Shown: positions 27,352 through 36,910 of the stretch, piece by piece | How the letters are laid out: every line of letters begins with the position of its first letter | How positions within the stretch are numbered: position 1 is the stretch's first letter | Assembly (NCBI GenBank): GCA_019058165.1 | Contig: JAHLVZ010000003.1 | Coordinates: forward strand, 1 to 64,000 | Direction of reading: 5' to 3' | From: Candidatus Heimdallarchaeota archaeon | Lineage (GTDB): Archaea; Asgardarchaeota; Heimdallarchaeia; JABLTI01 | Length of the DNA stretch: 64,000 nucleotides | Notes under the pieces: model-generated | Told to the model about the DNA's origin: nothing | The model's input: only the letters and a program-made list of their open reading frames with translations | Databases searched by the model: none | Program-made: the position numbers and the translations under genes

Positions 27352-28215
27352 CTATTTTTTGGTCTCTTTTAGAATCGAAGCAAGTATGTCTGGTGTTATT
27401 GTTAAGGTGTCTATTTTCTCTGCGTTTTCACCTATTTCCTTGAGTGCTAGAGCGAGTAATACATTAGGAGCTAATTTCTTGTAAGCTGCAAGCTCTGTTT
27501 CTTTTGCTTTTGCGTGAAACTCTGCTTCTTTAATAATGTTTGCTCCTTCTAATGCAATCAATTCTTTTCGTTTCTTTTCCAAAGTAATTTGTGAATTGAG
27601 TTCGTTTTCCTTAATCTTGCTTTCTTGTTCCACTGCTACAGCTCTTCTTTCATAAATAGCTTTGTCTGCTTTCATTTGCAAGTTTTCTCTATATTCAGCT
27701 TCTAACGCTCGAGCAATTTCAGGTGTAGGAGTAATTGCTAGAAAAGTGATTGAGAGAATATCTATCCCCATTTCTTTTATTATCGCTTGCCCTTCTACTG
27801 ATTCCAAAACTACACTAGTTAGTTTCTCGGAAGCAACCAATGCATCTTCCAAAACCATTTTCTCAACTTCACTTCGAGTTCTAACCTGAATAACATTTCT
27901 TATTCTTAACTCGAGTTTTTCTGGATCTTCAGTTTGATATTGTCTTGTTCGGGGGTGTATTTGGAAGTCAAGAATTGTAGCCATCCTCTTAGGATCTTTA
28001 ATTCTGTAAGTGAAACGTCCTTGAAGAGTAATTGCTTATTTATTCTTGGTTGTTTCATTAAACACAAATCCAGAATCATTTGTCAATGCAGGAATTGCTG
28101 CAATGCTTGTGTTCATCTTGAAATAGAAGAAGCTTAAACCTAAACCAGCACGTCTTCTTTTTCCATCAACAAATTTAATGAGATATTTTGAAGGATCTCC
28201 TCTAAAGTAAGCCAT
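27352..28215 (-). pseudogene. SPFH/band-7 domain gene interrupted by one in-frame TAA
   Basis: Reading from ATG 28215, the first 59 codons give MAYFRGDPSKYLIKFVDG, then SFFYFKMNTSIAAIPAL and FNETTKNK, followed by TAA (complement of 28036-28038). The same frame continues with AITLQGRFTYRIKDP and the rest of an SPFH domain, ending in a long Glu/Lys/Ala-rich coiled coil. In relatives as I recall them, the position after ETTxxx holds Gln, so a CAA-to-TAA change would explain it. Translation could restart at ATG 27984, giving 210 residues without the first SPFH strands. SPFH proteins scaffold membranes. A real mutation, a read error and programmed readthrough are all possible. Confidence 0.75.
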
Positions 28216-28512
28216 TTTAATTCACCATTAAGTTATCTGATTCATTTTTTATTGTTTTAATTTATTCTGAATAATAATCAATTTCTTTCCTTTTATTTTA
28301 ACTTTTCACATAAGAAAAACTTAGATATTGATTCATAAGAAATCTAATTTTTCCATAATTCAGTTTTGCGTTCAACTATAATTATTTATATGATGCGACA
28401 GAAAATTAATTGTGCCGATAAAAATAGGGTTGAATTAGTTAAAAATATTCATACTAAAAACAATACAACGCAATTGAATTTAAAGAAAAATTAAACTGGG
28501 GCTGATTAATTG
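28216..28512. other. intergenic promoter region between divergent genes
   Basis: About 297 AT-rich bases separate the SPFH gene and the atypical GTPase gene. A TATA-like ATTATTTATA lies near 28380-28390, about 125 bases before the GTPase start. No ORF, RNA gene or strong repeat is visible. Confidence 0.35.
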
Positions 28513-29277
28513 ATGATTCAGGATGCAAATATGGCTAAATTGATTCGATTTACTGAGAGTAAAATTATTTGCACTGGAGGTGTTGTATTTATTGGTGATG
28601 GCAATACAGGTAAAACACATACTGCCATGAGTATAACTGAATTTAAAGGAAAATCCTTTTTCAATCTTAGCGATGCAACTATGAAGAAATCAGTAAATTT
28701 GGAATGGGATTACTTTATTTTTCAATCAAACATTGAAGAATATCTCATTAGAACAAGTTCACAAATCTTTATCATGCCTGGTCAAAAAGGGAGAGCTAGG
28801 ATGGGTGAAGGGTTAGCTTTCGAGGATGCAGCGGATCTATACTTCCACGTAGCGCCAATTAAAGTTGTTTTATCATTAATTCTAACTTTTGATTTAACAG
28901 ACATCGAAACATTTCTGGAACTGGAATATTGGTTAGGTAGAGCCATTGAGAGAGAGATAGTTCAGCCATATACAAGTATAATAATTCTAGGAACTCATTT
29001 AGATCAAGAAGGCCGAATGGTTACTGATGAGAATATGCAAGAAGCAAAGACCTTTGTAAGAGATCTCATCTTGGAGAAAACAGGTCTTGATAAAAATATT
29101 GTAGACATTCATACTATCAAAGTTTCCAATCTTACAGGTGAGGGTATTGATGAGTTAAAATCAGCTATTAATATTTCTTTTTTTTCAGCTTTTAATTTAA
29201 ACCATTACATTACTGAACAAAAAGAAAACAATAATCGTGATGAACCAGAAGAACCATCAAGTTCTGTTTATATTTGA
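28513..29277 (+). CDS. atypical Ras-like small GTPase
   Basis: 254 residues from ATG 28513. The P-loop is GDGNTGKTHT. The switch II region reads IMPGQKGRARMGEG in place of DxxGQ, so the Mg-coordinating Asp is replaced. The base-recognition loop is GTHLDQEG (compare NKxD), and VSNLTGEGIDEL resembles the G5 region. Nucleotide binding is likely; hydrolysis may be slow or altered. It lies just upstream of a giant surface protein and two Rag-like GTPases, which suggests a shared signalling role. No lipidation or membrane motif is visible. Confidence 0.75.
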   Translation: MIQDANMAKLIRFTESKIICTGGVVFIGDGNTGKTHTAMSITEFKGKSFFNLSDATMKKSVNLEWDYFIFQSNIEEYLIRTSSQIFIMPGQKGRARMGEGLAFEDAADLYFHVAPIKVVLSLILTFDLTDIETFLELEYWLGRAIEREIVQPYTSIIILGTHLDQEGRMVTDENMQEAKTFVRDLILEKTGLDKNIVDIHTIKVSNLTGEGIDELKSAINISFFSAFNLNHYITEQKENNNRDEPEEPSSSVYI

Positions 29278-29452
29278 TTTTTTTTTACCACATTATAAAT
29301 ACTTAAAAGTTTGTTTTGTCGTTCATTAAAATAAGACTAAAGAAAGAATCTTTGAACAAGATGGATTAATTGATTTTTTCCTAAGAATTAAATTTATGAT
29401 TTTTGAAAAAAGCATATACTAGGTTAAAAATGAAATTAAAACGAGGTCTCGA

Positions 29453-32400
29453 TTGTTGAAAAAACTATCAAAAATATATTGTCTATTTTTACTGATATTA
29501 TTTATCAATTCATTAATTTATTATTCAGAAATTAATGGAGAAGATCCCTCTGTTGACAACTTAACTGAAACTCAACTATCTCCTCATCTATCAATTATAG
29601 ATGAAAATATTCTTATCCCTCTTGAGATTGCTAATACAATAAACACAAGTGGAAGTTTTAAAACAAGAGCATTCTTCACCCAAGATAATTTTGTTGATAT
29701 AGATGATAATGGTTATGTTTTCGAATGGGAGGAATTTGATGATGTTAAAGGTGATGAAGAAAATAGCGTTTATGCAAATTTTCAACAATATTCTGGTTCT
29801 TCTGACCCAGATATTTTTTGGCCTCCAGTTGATACTTATCAACAATTACGTAGTAAGAGCTTAATAAATGGCGAACACATTAATTCAACAGTTTTTAGTC
29901 CCATTTTTGATTTTGTTACTAAAATTCAAGGGAAAATCTTCTTTTTAGTCCATGGAGATGTTACGCCAAGTGGATCAACAAATTGGACAATGAGAATCAC
30001 AATTGACAGTTTTAACCCAGCAGATAATACTACAACATATATAACTTCAACTGAGAATTATTTTGATGATACACCAAATCAAGGCACTACTTTTGAAGCA
30101 AATATTGCTAGTACAGTGACAATCCCTGCTGGTAACAGATTGAGATTAACCTATGAAGTTATGAGAGATATAAATACTTCTTTTGGAAGTGTTGAATTGG
30201 TAACTGGAGAAATCCAAATGGGATCAGACCTGGAATGGGAAGTTGATGATGTAAACAATACTTATGATAAAACTTACAGATTTCGCGACATTAGTTCAAT
30301 ACTAGGCATCCAGCTCTTAATGTATGAGGAGAATATTCCGAGAATTGACTTAACAGGATTTACTAATAACACAATTTATTATAGTCCATCAAATGCTACA
30401 ATAACCGTTTCTAATTCTTTAGAAAATAACTATAAATGGGATAGTGAGACGTTTGAAAAATTCAATTCTCCAGAGATTGTCTTTTTACCACTAACTTTTG
30501 GATGGCATACTTTAACAATAGAAGCTATTGATTATTATGATAATAATGCAACAGCTGTTTATCGAGTTGGTTACGATACTTCGTTAATCAATATTGAGTT
30601 ACATAGTCCTTTGAATAATTCAATTGTTACTGATGGTCAAGTACTTAATTTTAGTATTTATGATATAGATTTAGCTCTTTATGAATGGGATGATGAGGAC
30701 TCACAAGTATTCTTTCCAAGTCCGTATGATATTCCACTATTTAGGGATTTTAATGGCATCCATAAATTAACAATAAACATAACAGATGACTTCTTATCTG
30801 AGGAGGTAAATTATTACTTCGATTTTGATAACTCTGTTCCTATAATTTCACTAAAAAATGTGGTAAACAATACTGATCAACCCCCCTTTAAGAATATTGA
30901 TGTTGAAATAACTGATAGAAGTAATTTGGAGATACTGTACCATTGGGATGGAAATAGTAATTCTACTTGGAATCCAATTGAAGGTGATACATATAGAACC
31001 TATATGCCTTCTCTAAGCGGATATCATTATCTGTATGTTTACGCTGAAGATAGTTTCAATCTTTCTAGAAAAAAAGTTTACAGATTTAATACTAGTGCAG
31101 ATGCTCTTTTGGTTGAACTAAAGACGATGGTGAATGGTTCCTATTATTACGGTGGAGATACTGTTAATGTCACTATAGTCAATTACAATCTAACATGCGA
31201 GTATTTCTGGGGAAATGATCCTTGGAGTTCTGGGACTGTTATTAGTGACATATTAACATTAAGTGGTGGAGATGCTCTTTCACAGACACCAGGAACATAT
31301 TGGTTAACGATAATAGTAGGTGACTTGCAAAATCTTCAATACGAATTCGTTTTCAAATTTATAGTGGATCGTGAAAAACCAACTATAATTCAATCTCCAT
31401 CAGATCCCGATTATAATGATACTAGATTTTTACAAGCGACAACTCTTAGCTTTACAATATCAGATAATTGGACAACATCAGATCAATTGCAAATTTACCT
31501 TTCTCTTGATAGTGCTGCAAATGTTACTTATTCTGCAATAATTAACTACTATTTAGGTTCTGTTGAAGAGGGATTACATAACTTAACAATAATAGCTATA
31601 GATATTGCAGGTAATTCATACAAATATTATATTACATTTACTATTGATATCTCAAGTCCAGGAGTATTAGTTAGTATTGCAGATTTAGTAACTCTTCCAG
31701 ATGGTAGTAAATATGTACCTGCTGATTCAACAGTTACAGTTGTCTTAACGGATGATGATCCAATAATTAATAACTACTATAGCTGGAATTCTAGTGATTA
31801 TCTTTCATTCTCAGACAGTTTTATTTTGCCTTCAATTGAAGGTTTTGCTACTTTGATAATAAAAGCAAATGATAGTCTAGGAAATTATAAAACGATAATC
31901 TATTGGTTTACAATTGATAATACCTCACCAGATATAACTTTGAAATTCATTAGCAATGAATCAAAAATTAATCTTGTAACAGCATTAAGGTTCAATATTG
32001 AAGATTTATCTAACAACACAATAGAGTTCATAACAACTGAATGGAATTTAGATGCTGGACCAAGCGTAAAAATTGACACAAATTTTACAATTTATCTACT
32101 GGGATTGTATATAACATATACAGAAGCTACTTTGACAGTCTATTCACGTGATATAGTAGGCAATGAACGAACCCATGTTTATTTATTCTTTTTAGATTTT
32201 ACAGCTCCTGTCTATGAATTAATTGGATTAATAAACAATTCTTATGTTAGAGGAAATTCTACAATTGATTTCAATGTCGTATCAAGTGACTTATCATCAT
32301 TTTATTATAGTTGGGACAATAATCCCGATTTAACTTCATTAAGTGACCCTTGGGATTTACTTATTCCCCTAGACGATGGAGTGCATAAACTCTATATTTT

Positions 32401-33769
32401 CCTTGAAGATGACACTGGTGGAGGGTTATATACTAACTCAATCGAAGCAAATTATGTCTTTATTGTTGATGATTTATCTATTGACTATATTACACCGAAT
32501 GATTTCACTGATAATTGCAATCATACTATGCTTTATGGTGAGAATTTCACTATTATAGTCAATATTACAGATAGATGGACAAACGATGAAATTGAAAATA
32601 TGTCGTTTGCTATAATTAAGGAAGATGTTTTACTGAATTTATCAGTAAACGTTAGTAATATCACAAATACAGAATATATTATTACTATATATGGAACTAA
32701 TGTTACTAATAATCAACTAACTGGTATCGAAGTACGTTTCTGGCAAATAATAGAGAATAACCATTCTGTTTCTGTAAATCTTAAGATTGACAAACTTGAT
32801 GGCTATATTGCTATTCTGAGTACAAGTGAAACAATTATTTTTGGTGAGAATTTCACCATGACTCTACAATTATTCGATAATCTTAATGATAGCTCACAAG
32901 AGATTCTTTACATAAGTGTTGACGGTAATGATCAAGACATATTCTATACTTGCATTGACGAAGCAAACCAAATTTACCAAATTACCTTTAACACAAGATT
33001 CTTTGTAGAAGAGGAAGGAGAACATTCATTCATCATTCATATTGAAGCTAATTTCTATAGTAGCACTATTAACAGTGATGTCCTTCATATTGTAGTTCTA
33101 TCTGGATTATCTTTACAATGGATTATCATTATAATTGCTTCGGCAGTTCTATTTTCATTAGTCGTGGGTTTTGTTATTTATAGAGTTGTTCGAGCTAGAC
33201 CATTTGAAGAACTTATGGAGAAAGTAACCGAAGAGGATATCATTGAAAATATGGAGAAAGTTTCACCTGGTGTTGTATTGTCTATATTTGACCAAAAGAA
33301 AGGACCAATACCATTAGTAGGAATTCACTCTCTTGAGACTTCATTATATAAACCAAGAATGAGAATTGGTTATGAAAATTTTCTCCTGAAAATTTCAGAT
33401 CAAGCTTATTCTTCCCTTGGATTTGAGGAACACGACGAAAGACGAAGAATCGGTTCTCTTAATTTACCTAACGAGGATATGATTGGATTTATCCATGGAA
33501 TTCAATTACCAAATCCTTTAATGCGTGGAGGATTTGAGAATTTAACATTAATAGTTCTTGCTGACATAGAAGCTGGTGGATTTTTACTCGCAAATCAGGA
33601 ATTTATGTTCTTGGAAATTGATGAGCTCATAGTAGCACTTCAAGGTAGAGCCCCATTATCGGTAGTTGAAGAACATCTTCAGAAATTACGTAGACGTTCT
33701 GTTATCATAATGTTAACAGCTCAAAATAACGTTAAAAAAGATAAAAAAGAGATCAAGAAATATCAATAA
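29453..33769 (+). CDS. giant cell-surface protein with Ig-like repeats and longin/roadblock-like cytoplasmic tail
   Basis: 1438 residues from TTG 29453. A signal peptide (about 8-28) precedes a folded beta domain (about 60-300). From about 300 to 1000, modules of roughly 90 residues repeat the pattern HxLxIxAxDxxxN...FxIDxxxPxI, typical of Ig-like domains. A membrane helix lies near 1221-1243 (WIIIIIASAVLFSLVVGFVI). The 190-residue cytoplasmic tail contains GVVLSIFDQKKGPIPLVGI and ENLTLIVLADIEAGGF, which resemble the strand pairs of longin/roadblock domains that bind GTPases. The Rag-like gene starts 81 bases downstream. The protein may pass an outside signal to it. Confidence 0.7.
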   Translation: MLKKLSKIYCLFLLILFINSLIYYSEINGEDPSVDNLTETQLSPHLSIIDENILIPLEIANTINTSGSFKTRAFFTQDNFVDIDDNGYVFEWEEFDDVKGDEENSVYANFQQYSGSSDPDIFWPPVDTYQQLRSKSLINGEHINSTVFSPIFDFVTKIQGKIFFLVHGDVTPSGSTNWTMRITIDSFNPADNTTTYITSTENYFDDTPNQGTTFEANIASTVTIPAGNRLRLTYEVMRDINTSFGSVELVTGEIQMGSDLEWEVDDVNNTYDKTYRFRDISSILGIQLLMYEENIPRIDLTGFTNNTIYYSPSNATITVSNSLENNYKWDSETFEKFNSPEIVFLPLTFGWHTLTIEAIDYYDNNATAVYRVGYDTSLINIELHSPLNNSIVTDGQVLNFSIYDIDLALYEWDDEDSQVFFPSPYDIPLFRDFNGIHKLTINITDDFLSEEVNYYFDFDNSVPIISLKNVVNNTDQPPFKNIDVEITDRSNLEILYHWDGNSNSTWNPIEGDTYRTYMPSLSGYHYLYVYAEDSFNLSRKKVYRFNTSADALLVELKTMVNGSYYYGGDTVNVTIVNYNLTCEYFWGNDPWSSGTVISDILTLSGGDALSQTPGTYWLTIIVGDLQNLQYEFVFKFIVDREKPTIIQSPSDPDYNDTRFLQATTLSFTISDNWTTSDQLQIYLSLDSAANVTYSAIINYYLGSVEEGLHNLTIIAIDIAGNSYKYYITFTIDISSPGVLVSIADLVTLPDGSKYVPADSTVTVVLTDDDPIINNYYSWNSSDYLSFSDSFILPSIEGFATLIIKANDSLGNYKTIIYWFTIDNTSPDITLKFISNESKINLVTALRFNIEDLSNNTIEFITTEWNLDAGPSVKIDTNFTIYLLGLYITYTEATLTVYSRDIVGNERTHVYLFFLDFTAPVYELIGLINNSYVRGNSTIDFNVVSSDLSSFYYSWDNNPDLTSLSDPWDLLIPLDDGVHKLYIFLEDDTGGGLYTNSIEANYVFIVDDLSIDYITPNDFTDNCNHTMLYGENFTIIVNITDRWTNDEIENMSFAIIKEDVLLNLSVNVSNITNTEYIITIYGTNVTNNQLTGIEVRFWQIIENNHSVSVNLKIDKLDGYIAILSTSETIIFGENFTMTLQLFDNLNDSSQEILYISVDGNDQDIFYTCIDEANQIYQITFNTRFFVEEEGEHSFIIHIEANFYSSTINSDVLHIVVLSGLSLQWIIIIIASAVLFSLVVGFVIYRVVRARPFEELMEKVTEEDIIENMEKVSPGVVLSIFDQKKGPIPLVGIHSLETSLYKPRMRIGYENFLLKISDQAYSSLGFEEHDERRRIGSLNLPNEDMIGFIHGIQLPNPLMRGGFENLTLIVLADIEAGGFLLANQEFMFLEIDELIVALQGRAPLSVVEEHLQKLRRRSVIIMLTAQNNVKKDKKEIKKYQ

Positions 33770-33849
33770 CGACAATATTGTATAAATAGTAATATTGATA
33801 TCAAGACAAAAGATTAAAAGACCACAGTAAACCGCAAACACAAATTCCA

Positions 33850-35499
33850 GTGATCGACATGTCATACTTATTTGAAGAACTACAACAAAAAGATGGTAAA
33901 CCGAAAGATGAGGATAAAATTCTCTTTATGGGTTTACAACAAGCTGGTAAAACAGCTATAAAGGATGTTGTGTTCTTTGGTAAGAAACCGGAAGAAGTCG
34001 AAGGTTATATGGCTACAATTCATTATGAGCGTCAATTCATTGATGTGGATCAGAAGAATATAGTTGTAGATTCTGGAGGTCAAGAAAGTTATTGGAATGA
34101 AGCTGTTACACAGTTCCGTCATCTTGTTTTCTCTAATGTTAAATTGCTTTTATGGATCATTGATATGACTCATCCTGAATTTTTCGAAGAATCAGAACGA
34201 AGATTTAGTTTTACAATTCGTCAGTTCAAAAAAGAGAATCCTAAGGGAAAAATAGCAGTTCTTTGCCATAAAGTGGATATGATTCAACCAGAAGAACTTG
34301 TTACTTTACTAGATAAAGTCAAAGAATCATTTGATGATCCTAAATACGACATCCAATTTGAATCTAGTAGTATATATTATGCTGAAAGTTTGATAGAGTT
34401 AGTCTATAAACTCATGAAAGAAGCAGATATGAATATACAACGGTTTGAGTTAATTGAGGATCTCGGAAAGAAAGTCGAGGAAAGTGAAGAATTTCAAAGT
34501 TACGTAGTGGAACATCAAGAAGATCAAAGAATTCGTCAACTTATGGATTACTTAAAACCTGAACATGGTGGGACATTGCCAACTTATGGTAAATCGACTA
34601 TCCAATTGGATCTCAGTGATTATGATATTATTGAAATAGTGTTAATAGATAAGACTACTCTTTCTCCAGTTATAGGAACTTCTGCTCAATCAGCAGTACA
34701 TGTTGAAATGTCCATTGATTATATTGTTGCTTTACAAGAATTTAAAGCAAGTATTAGGGAACATAAATTCGATAATGGTTCAACTGTTAATGTCGTTACC
34801 GCTTCTAACGAAAAAATTCATGGCATGATTATCAGTATGGAGAAGAACTACTTACTAATCACTTCATTTTCTCCTATTACAGAGGATAAAACAAAGAACC
34901 TTTATGGTCTTATTAGTAAATTCTCTCAATCGCTTGATACAACAGAAAGAATTAAAGTAAAGGCTCTTAGTGAAGCCCTTCCTAAACCTAAAGAAGTTGT
35001 TGTTGCTCCAACAATTGATGCAGTAAAAGCATCTGTTGAAGTTGAACAACCAATTGTTGAGCGAGAAGGAGAAAGTTTTTTCACTTTTGTCAATAAACTG
35101 AAAGAAAAACATGATATTGAAGAAATAAAAGAAATTGAACCAGTTCCTCCAGTTCCAAAACCAGAAAAAGTTTTAGCTCCTGTTCCGGAATCTGTTCATA
35201 TAGTTGAACCAGATACAGAAGTTATATTAGAACCTGACCTTACTGCCGAAGTTGAAGAACCAGTTGAAGCTCTAGTAAATGTAGAGGAACCAAAACCTGA
35301 ACCAATTATAGAACAAGTAGTAGAAACACCTCAATCCGTGAAGAAAAAGAGTTCCAGATTCATGGAGAGAATAAAAGAAGAACGTAAAAGATATGCAATC
35401 AAACAGATCCAAATCCAAACAGCAAGTCTTGATCTATCAGAGGATGATATGAAGGATTTAGCTGAGTTTCTTAAGAAAGAGAAGAAATCTGAATCTTAA
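33850..35499 (+). CDS. Rag/Gtr-like GTPase (RagA-type) with C-terminal roadblock-like domain
   Basis: 549 residues from GTG 33850 (ATG at 33859 also possible). The GTPase domain has GLQQAGKT (28-35), VDSGGQESYW in switch II (RagA has CGGQD), and HKVDMI, the Rag form of NKxD. After a linker, LSDYDIIEIVLIDKTTLSPV starts a roadblock-like domain (about 245-380), as in Rag proteins. A long Pro/Glu-rich linker (about 400-495) and a basic helix (KKKSSRFMERIKEERKRY) end the protein. TATA-like TGTATAAATA lies near 33779. It is convergent with a second Rag-like gene, a candidate partner. Confidence 0.82.
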   Translation: MIDMSYLFEELQQKDGKPKDEDKILFMGLQQAGKTAIKDVVFFGKKPEEVEGYMATIHYERQFIDVDQKNIVVDSGGQESYWNEAVTQFRHLVFSNVKLLLWIIDMTHPEFFEESERRFSFTIRQFKKENPKGKIAVLCHKVDMIQPEELVTLLDKVKESFDDPKYDIQFESSSIYYAESLIELVYKLMKEADMNIQRFELIEDLGKKVEESEEFQSYVVEHQEDQRIRQLMDYLKPEHGGTLPTYGKSTIQLDLSDYDIIEIVLIDKTTLSPVIGTSAQSAVHVEMSIDYIVALQEFKASIREHKFDNGSTVNVVTASNEKIHGMIISMEKNYLLITSFSPITEDKTKNLYGLISKFSQSLDTTERIKVKALSEALPKPKEVVVAPTIDAVKASVEVEQPIVEREGESFFTFVNKLKEKHDIEEIKEIEPVPPVPKPEKVLAPVPESVHIVEPDTEVILEPDLTAEVEEPVEALVNVEEPKPEPIIEQVVETPQSVKKKSSRFMERIKEERKRYAIKQIQIQTASLDLSEDDMKDLAEFLKKEKKSES

Positions 35500-35535
35500 T
35501 TTTTGAATAAATTGAGTAGTTAAGGAATGCGCTTT

Positions 35536-36765
35536 CTAAATTGGTCTACTTTTATCATATCGTCTGTATTCTAAATTATTATCAAGTATTACCGGAATTT
35601 CTCTTATTCCTTCAACACATTCATGAAGTGGATAAATTTCTACAGAGGTAGCACCAAATCCAGAACTAATTTTAATACCTCTTTCTAGTTGCTCTGAATT
35701 TTCTAGTGCAATTTCTAAAACAGATTTTTGTATTTGTTTTCCACAAACATCACATTTAACACCAATTTTAGTGTCAAATCTTATTTCTAATTCTTTAACA
35801 TTTTTGATTTTATGTTTTTTGAGATAGTCAGCAAGAGTTTTCTTCATCTTTGCCTTTGCTTGTCCTAAGAGCTCATCAGGTTGGAATAAACTATTAATCT
35901 GATTACTTAAATAACTGAATTTATCTTGAGCATCAGTAATCCCTGTTTTTTCTGGAAAAATAGTTGTTACAATTAAATCATCAGCAACTTCTTTCATGAG
36001 GACTGTATAGTTTCCGTAAGCAAAAATTGCTTGTTGTAATACCATTCCAGGGAAGTATGCTTTAGCAAGTTCATTTTTCAACCTTTGAAAATTAACTCCT
36101 GAAACTACCTCAGGTTCTGAATATAGTATCAATCCTTGTGAGGTTGAAAGCGCTAAGAATTCTAGGTTATAATTACCTACAATTCCTTTTAATTCAGTTG
36201 TTTTTACACCATCTCGAGGATAAACATAAGAAAGCACTTCTTGCATTGCTTCCCAAACTGTATTATCAAATATTGAAGTTCCGTAAATTTTGACATTTTC
36301 ATATTCTTCTATTTCAAAAATATCTCCAATTGATTTTACAATTGAAGTGCGTTTATTCAATGAGACAACATCGATTTTGTGAGCAAAAACATATATTCGT
36401 GCTTTTTTACTCATATCTCCTAAGCTCTTAAGCATTAAATCAAAGTAATATTTTGATCTCATTACATTGGCTGCATCTGAAACATCTACCACAAAAATCG
36501 CTGCTCTTACATCAGTAAAAGTCCTTTCCTTATATTGTTGGAAAATTTCGTTTAGATAATTAGTTTGACCACCAATATCAAAAAGATTTATTGCCCCGCC
36601 GGCCAAATTAAACAACTTTCTATTGATTCTCACTGTTGCAGGATTTAGTGCTGTTGCTTCTGGAGTAAAACCTTCAAAAACAACTTGACGTATAGATGTT
36701 TTTCCTGACTGTGATAATCCTAAAACGACCACTTTTGATTCTAATTCGCTAGTTGTAGGAGGCAT
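35536..36765 (-). CDS. Rag/Gtr-like GTPase with roadblock-like domain and zinc module
   Basis: From ATG 36765, preceded by GGTGA, the product is 409 residues; an upstream TTG at 36795 would add ten. Numbering below counts from 36795. The GTPase domain shows GLSQSGKT (26-33), FDIGGQTNYL and AHKIDVV. A roadblock-like region follows (FLALSTSQGLILYSEPEVVSG, about 215-300). The C-terminal module has Cys348, Cys351, His391 and Cys393 (CDVCGKQI...HEC), probably a zinc site, and recurs in the protein encoded at 48315-49334. Rag proteins work as heterodimers in eukaryotes; the convergent RagA-like product is the obvious partner. Confidence 0.8.
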   Translation of the reverse strand: MPPTTSELESKVVVLGLSQSGKTSIRQVVFEGFTPEATALNPATVRINRKLFNLAGGAINLFDIGGQTNYLNEIFQQYKERTFTDVRAAIFVVDVSDAANVMRSKYYFDLMLKSLGDMSKKARIYVFAHKIDVVSLNKRTSIVKSIGDIFEIEEYENVKIYGTSIFDNTVWEAMQEVLSYVYPRDGVKTTELKGIVGNYNLEFLALSTSQGLILYSEPEVVSGVNFQRLKNELAKAYFPGMVLQQAIFAYGNYTVLMKEVADDLIVTTIFPEKTGITDAQDKFSYLSNQINSLFQPDELLGQAKAKMKKTLADYLKKHKIKNVKELEIRFDTKIGVKCDVCGKQIQKSVLEIALENSEQLERGIKISSGFGATSVEIYPLHECVEGIREIPVILDNNLEYRRYDKSRPI

Positions 36766-36910
36766 AAGTTCACCATTCTTGTTTAAATTATTCAATTCTA
36801 AACGCTATTTTTAATCTTTGTATTTCGTCAATTCTCGACAAAAAAGCGTTTTTTGTATAATCTGACTAAGACCAACAGTTAAAAACTAAATGGATTAGAA
36901 AAATAACATT

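Noticed and set aside
27352-28215. Recoding of TAA as a sense codon in this organism
   Set aside because: Many confident genes here (for example the isocitrate-dehydrogenase neighbour set and RING genes) end in TAA, so general reassignment does not fit.
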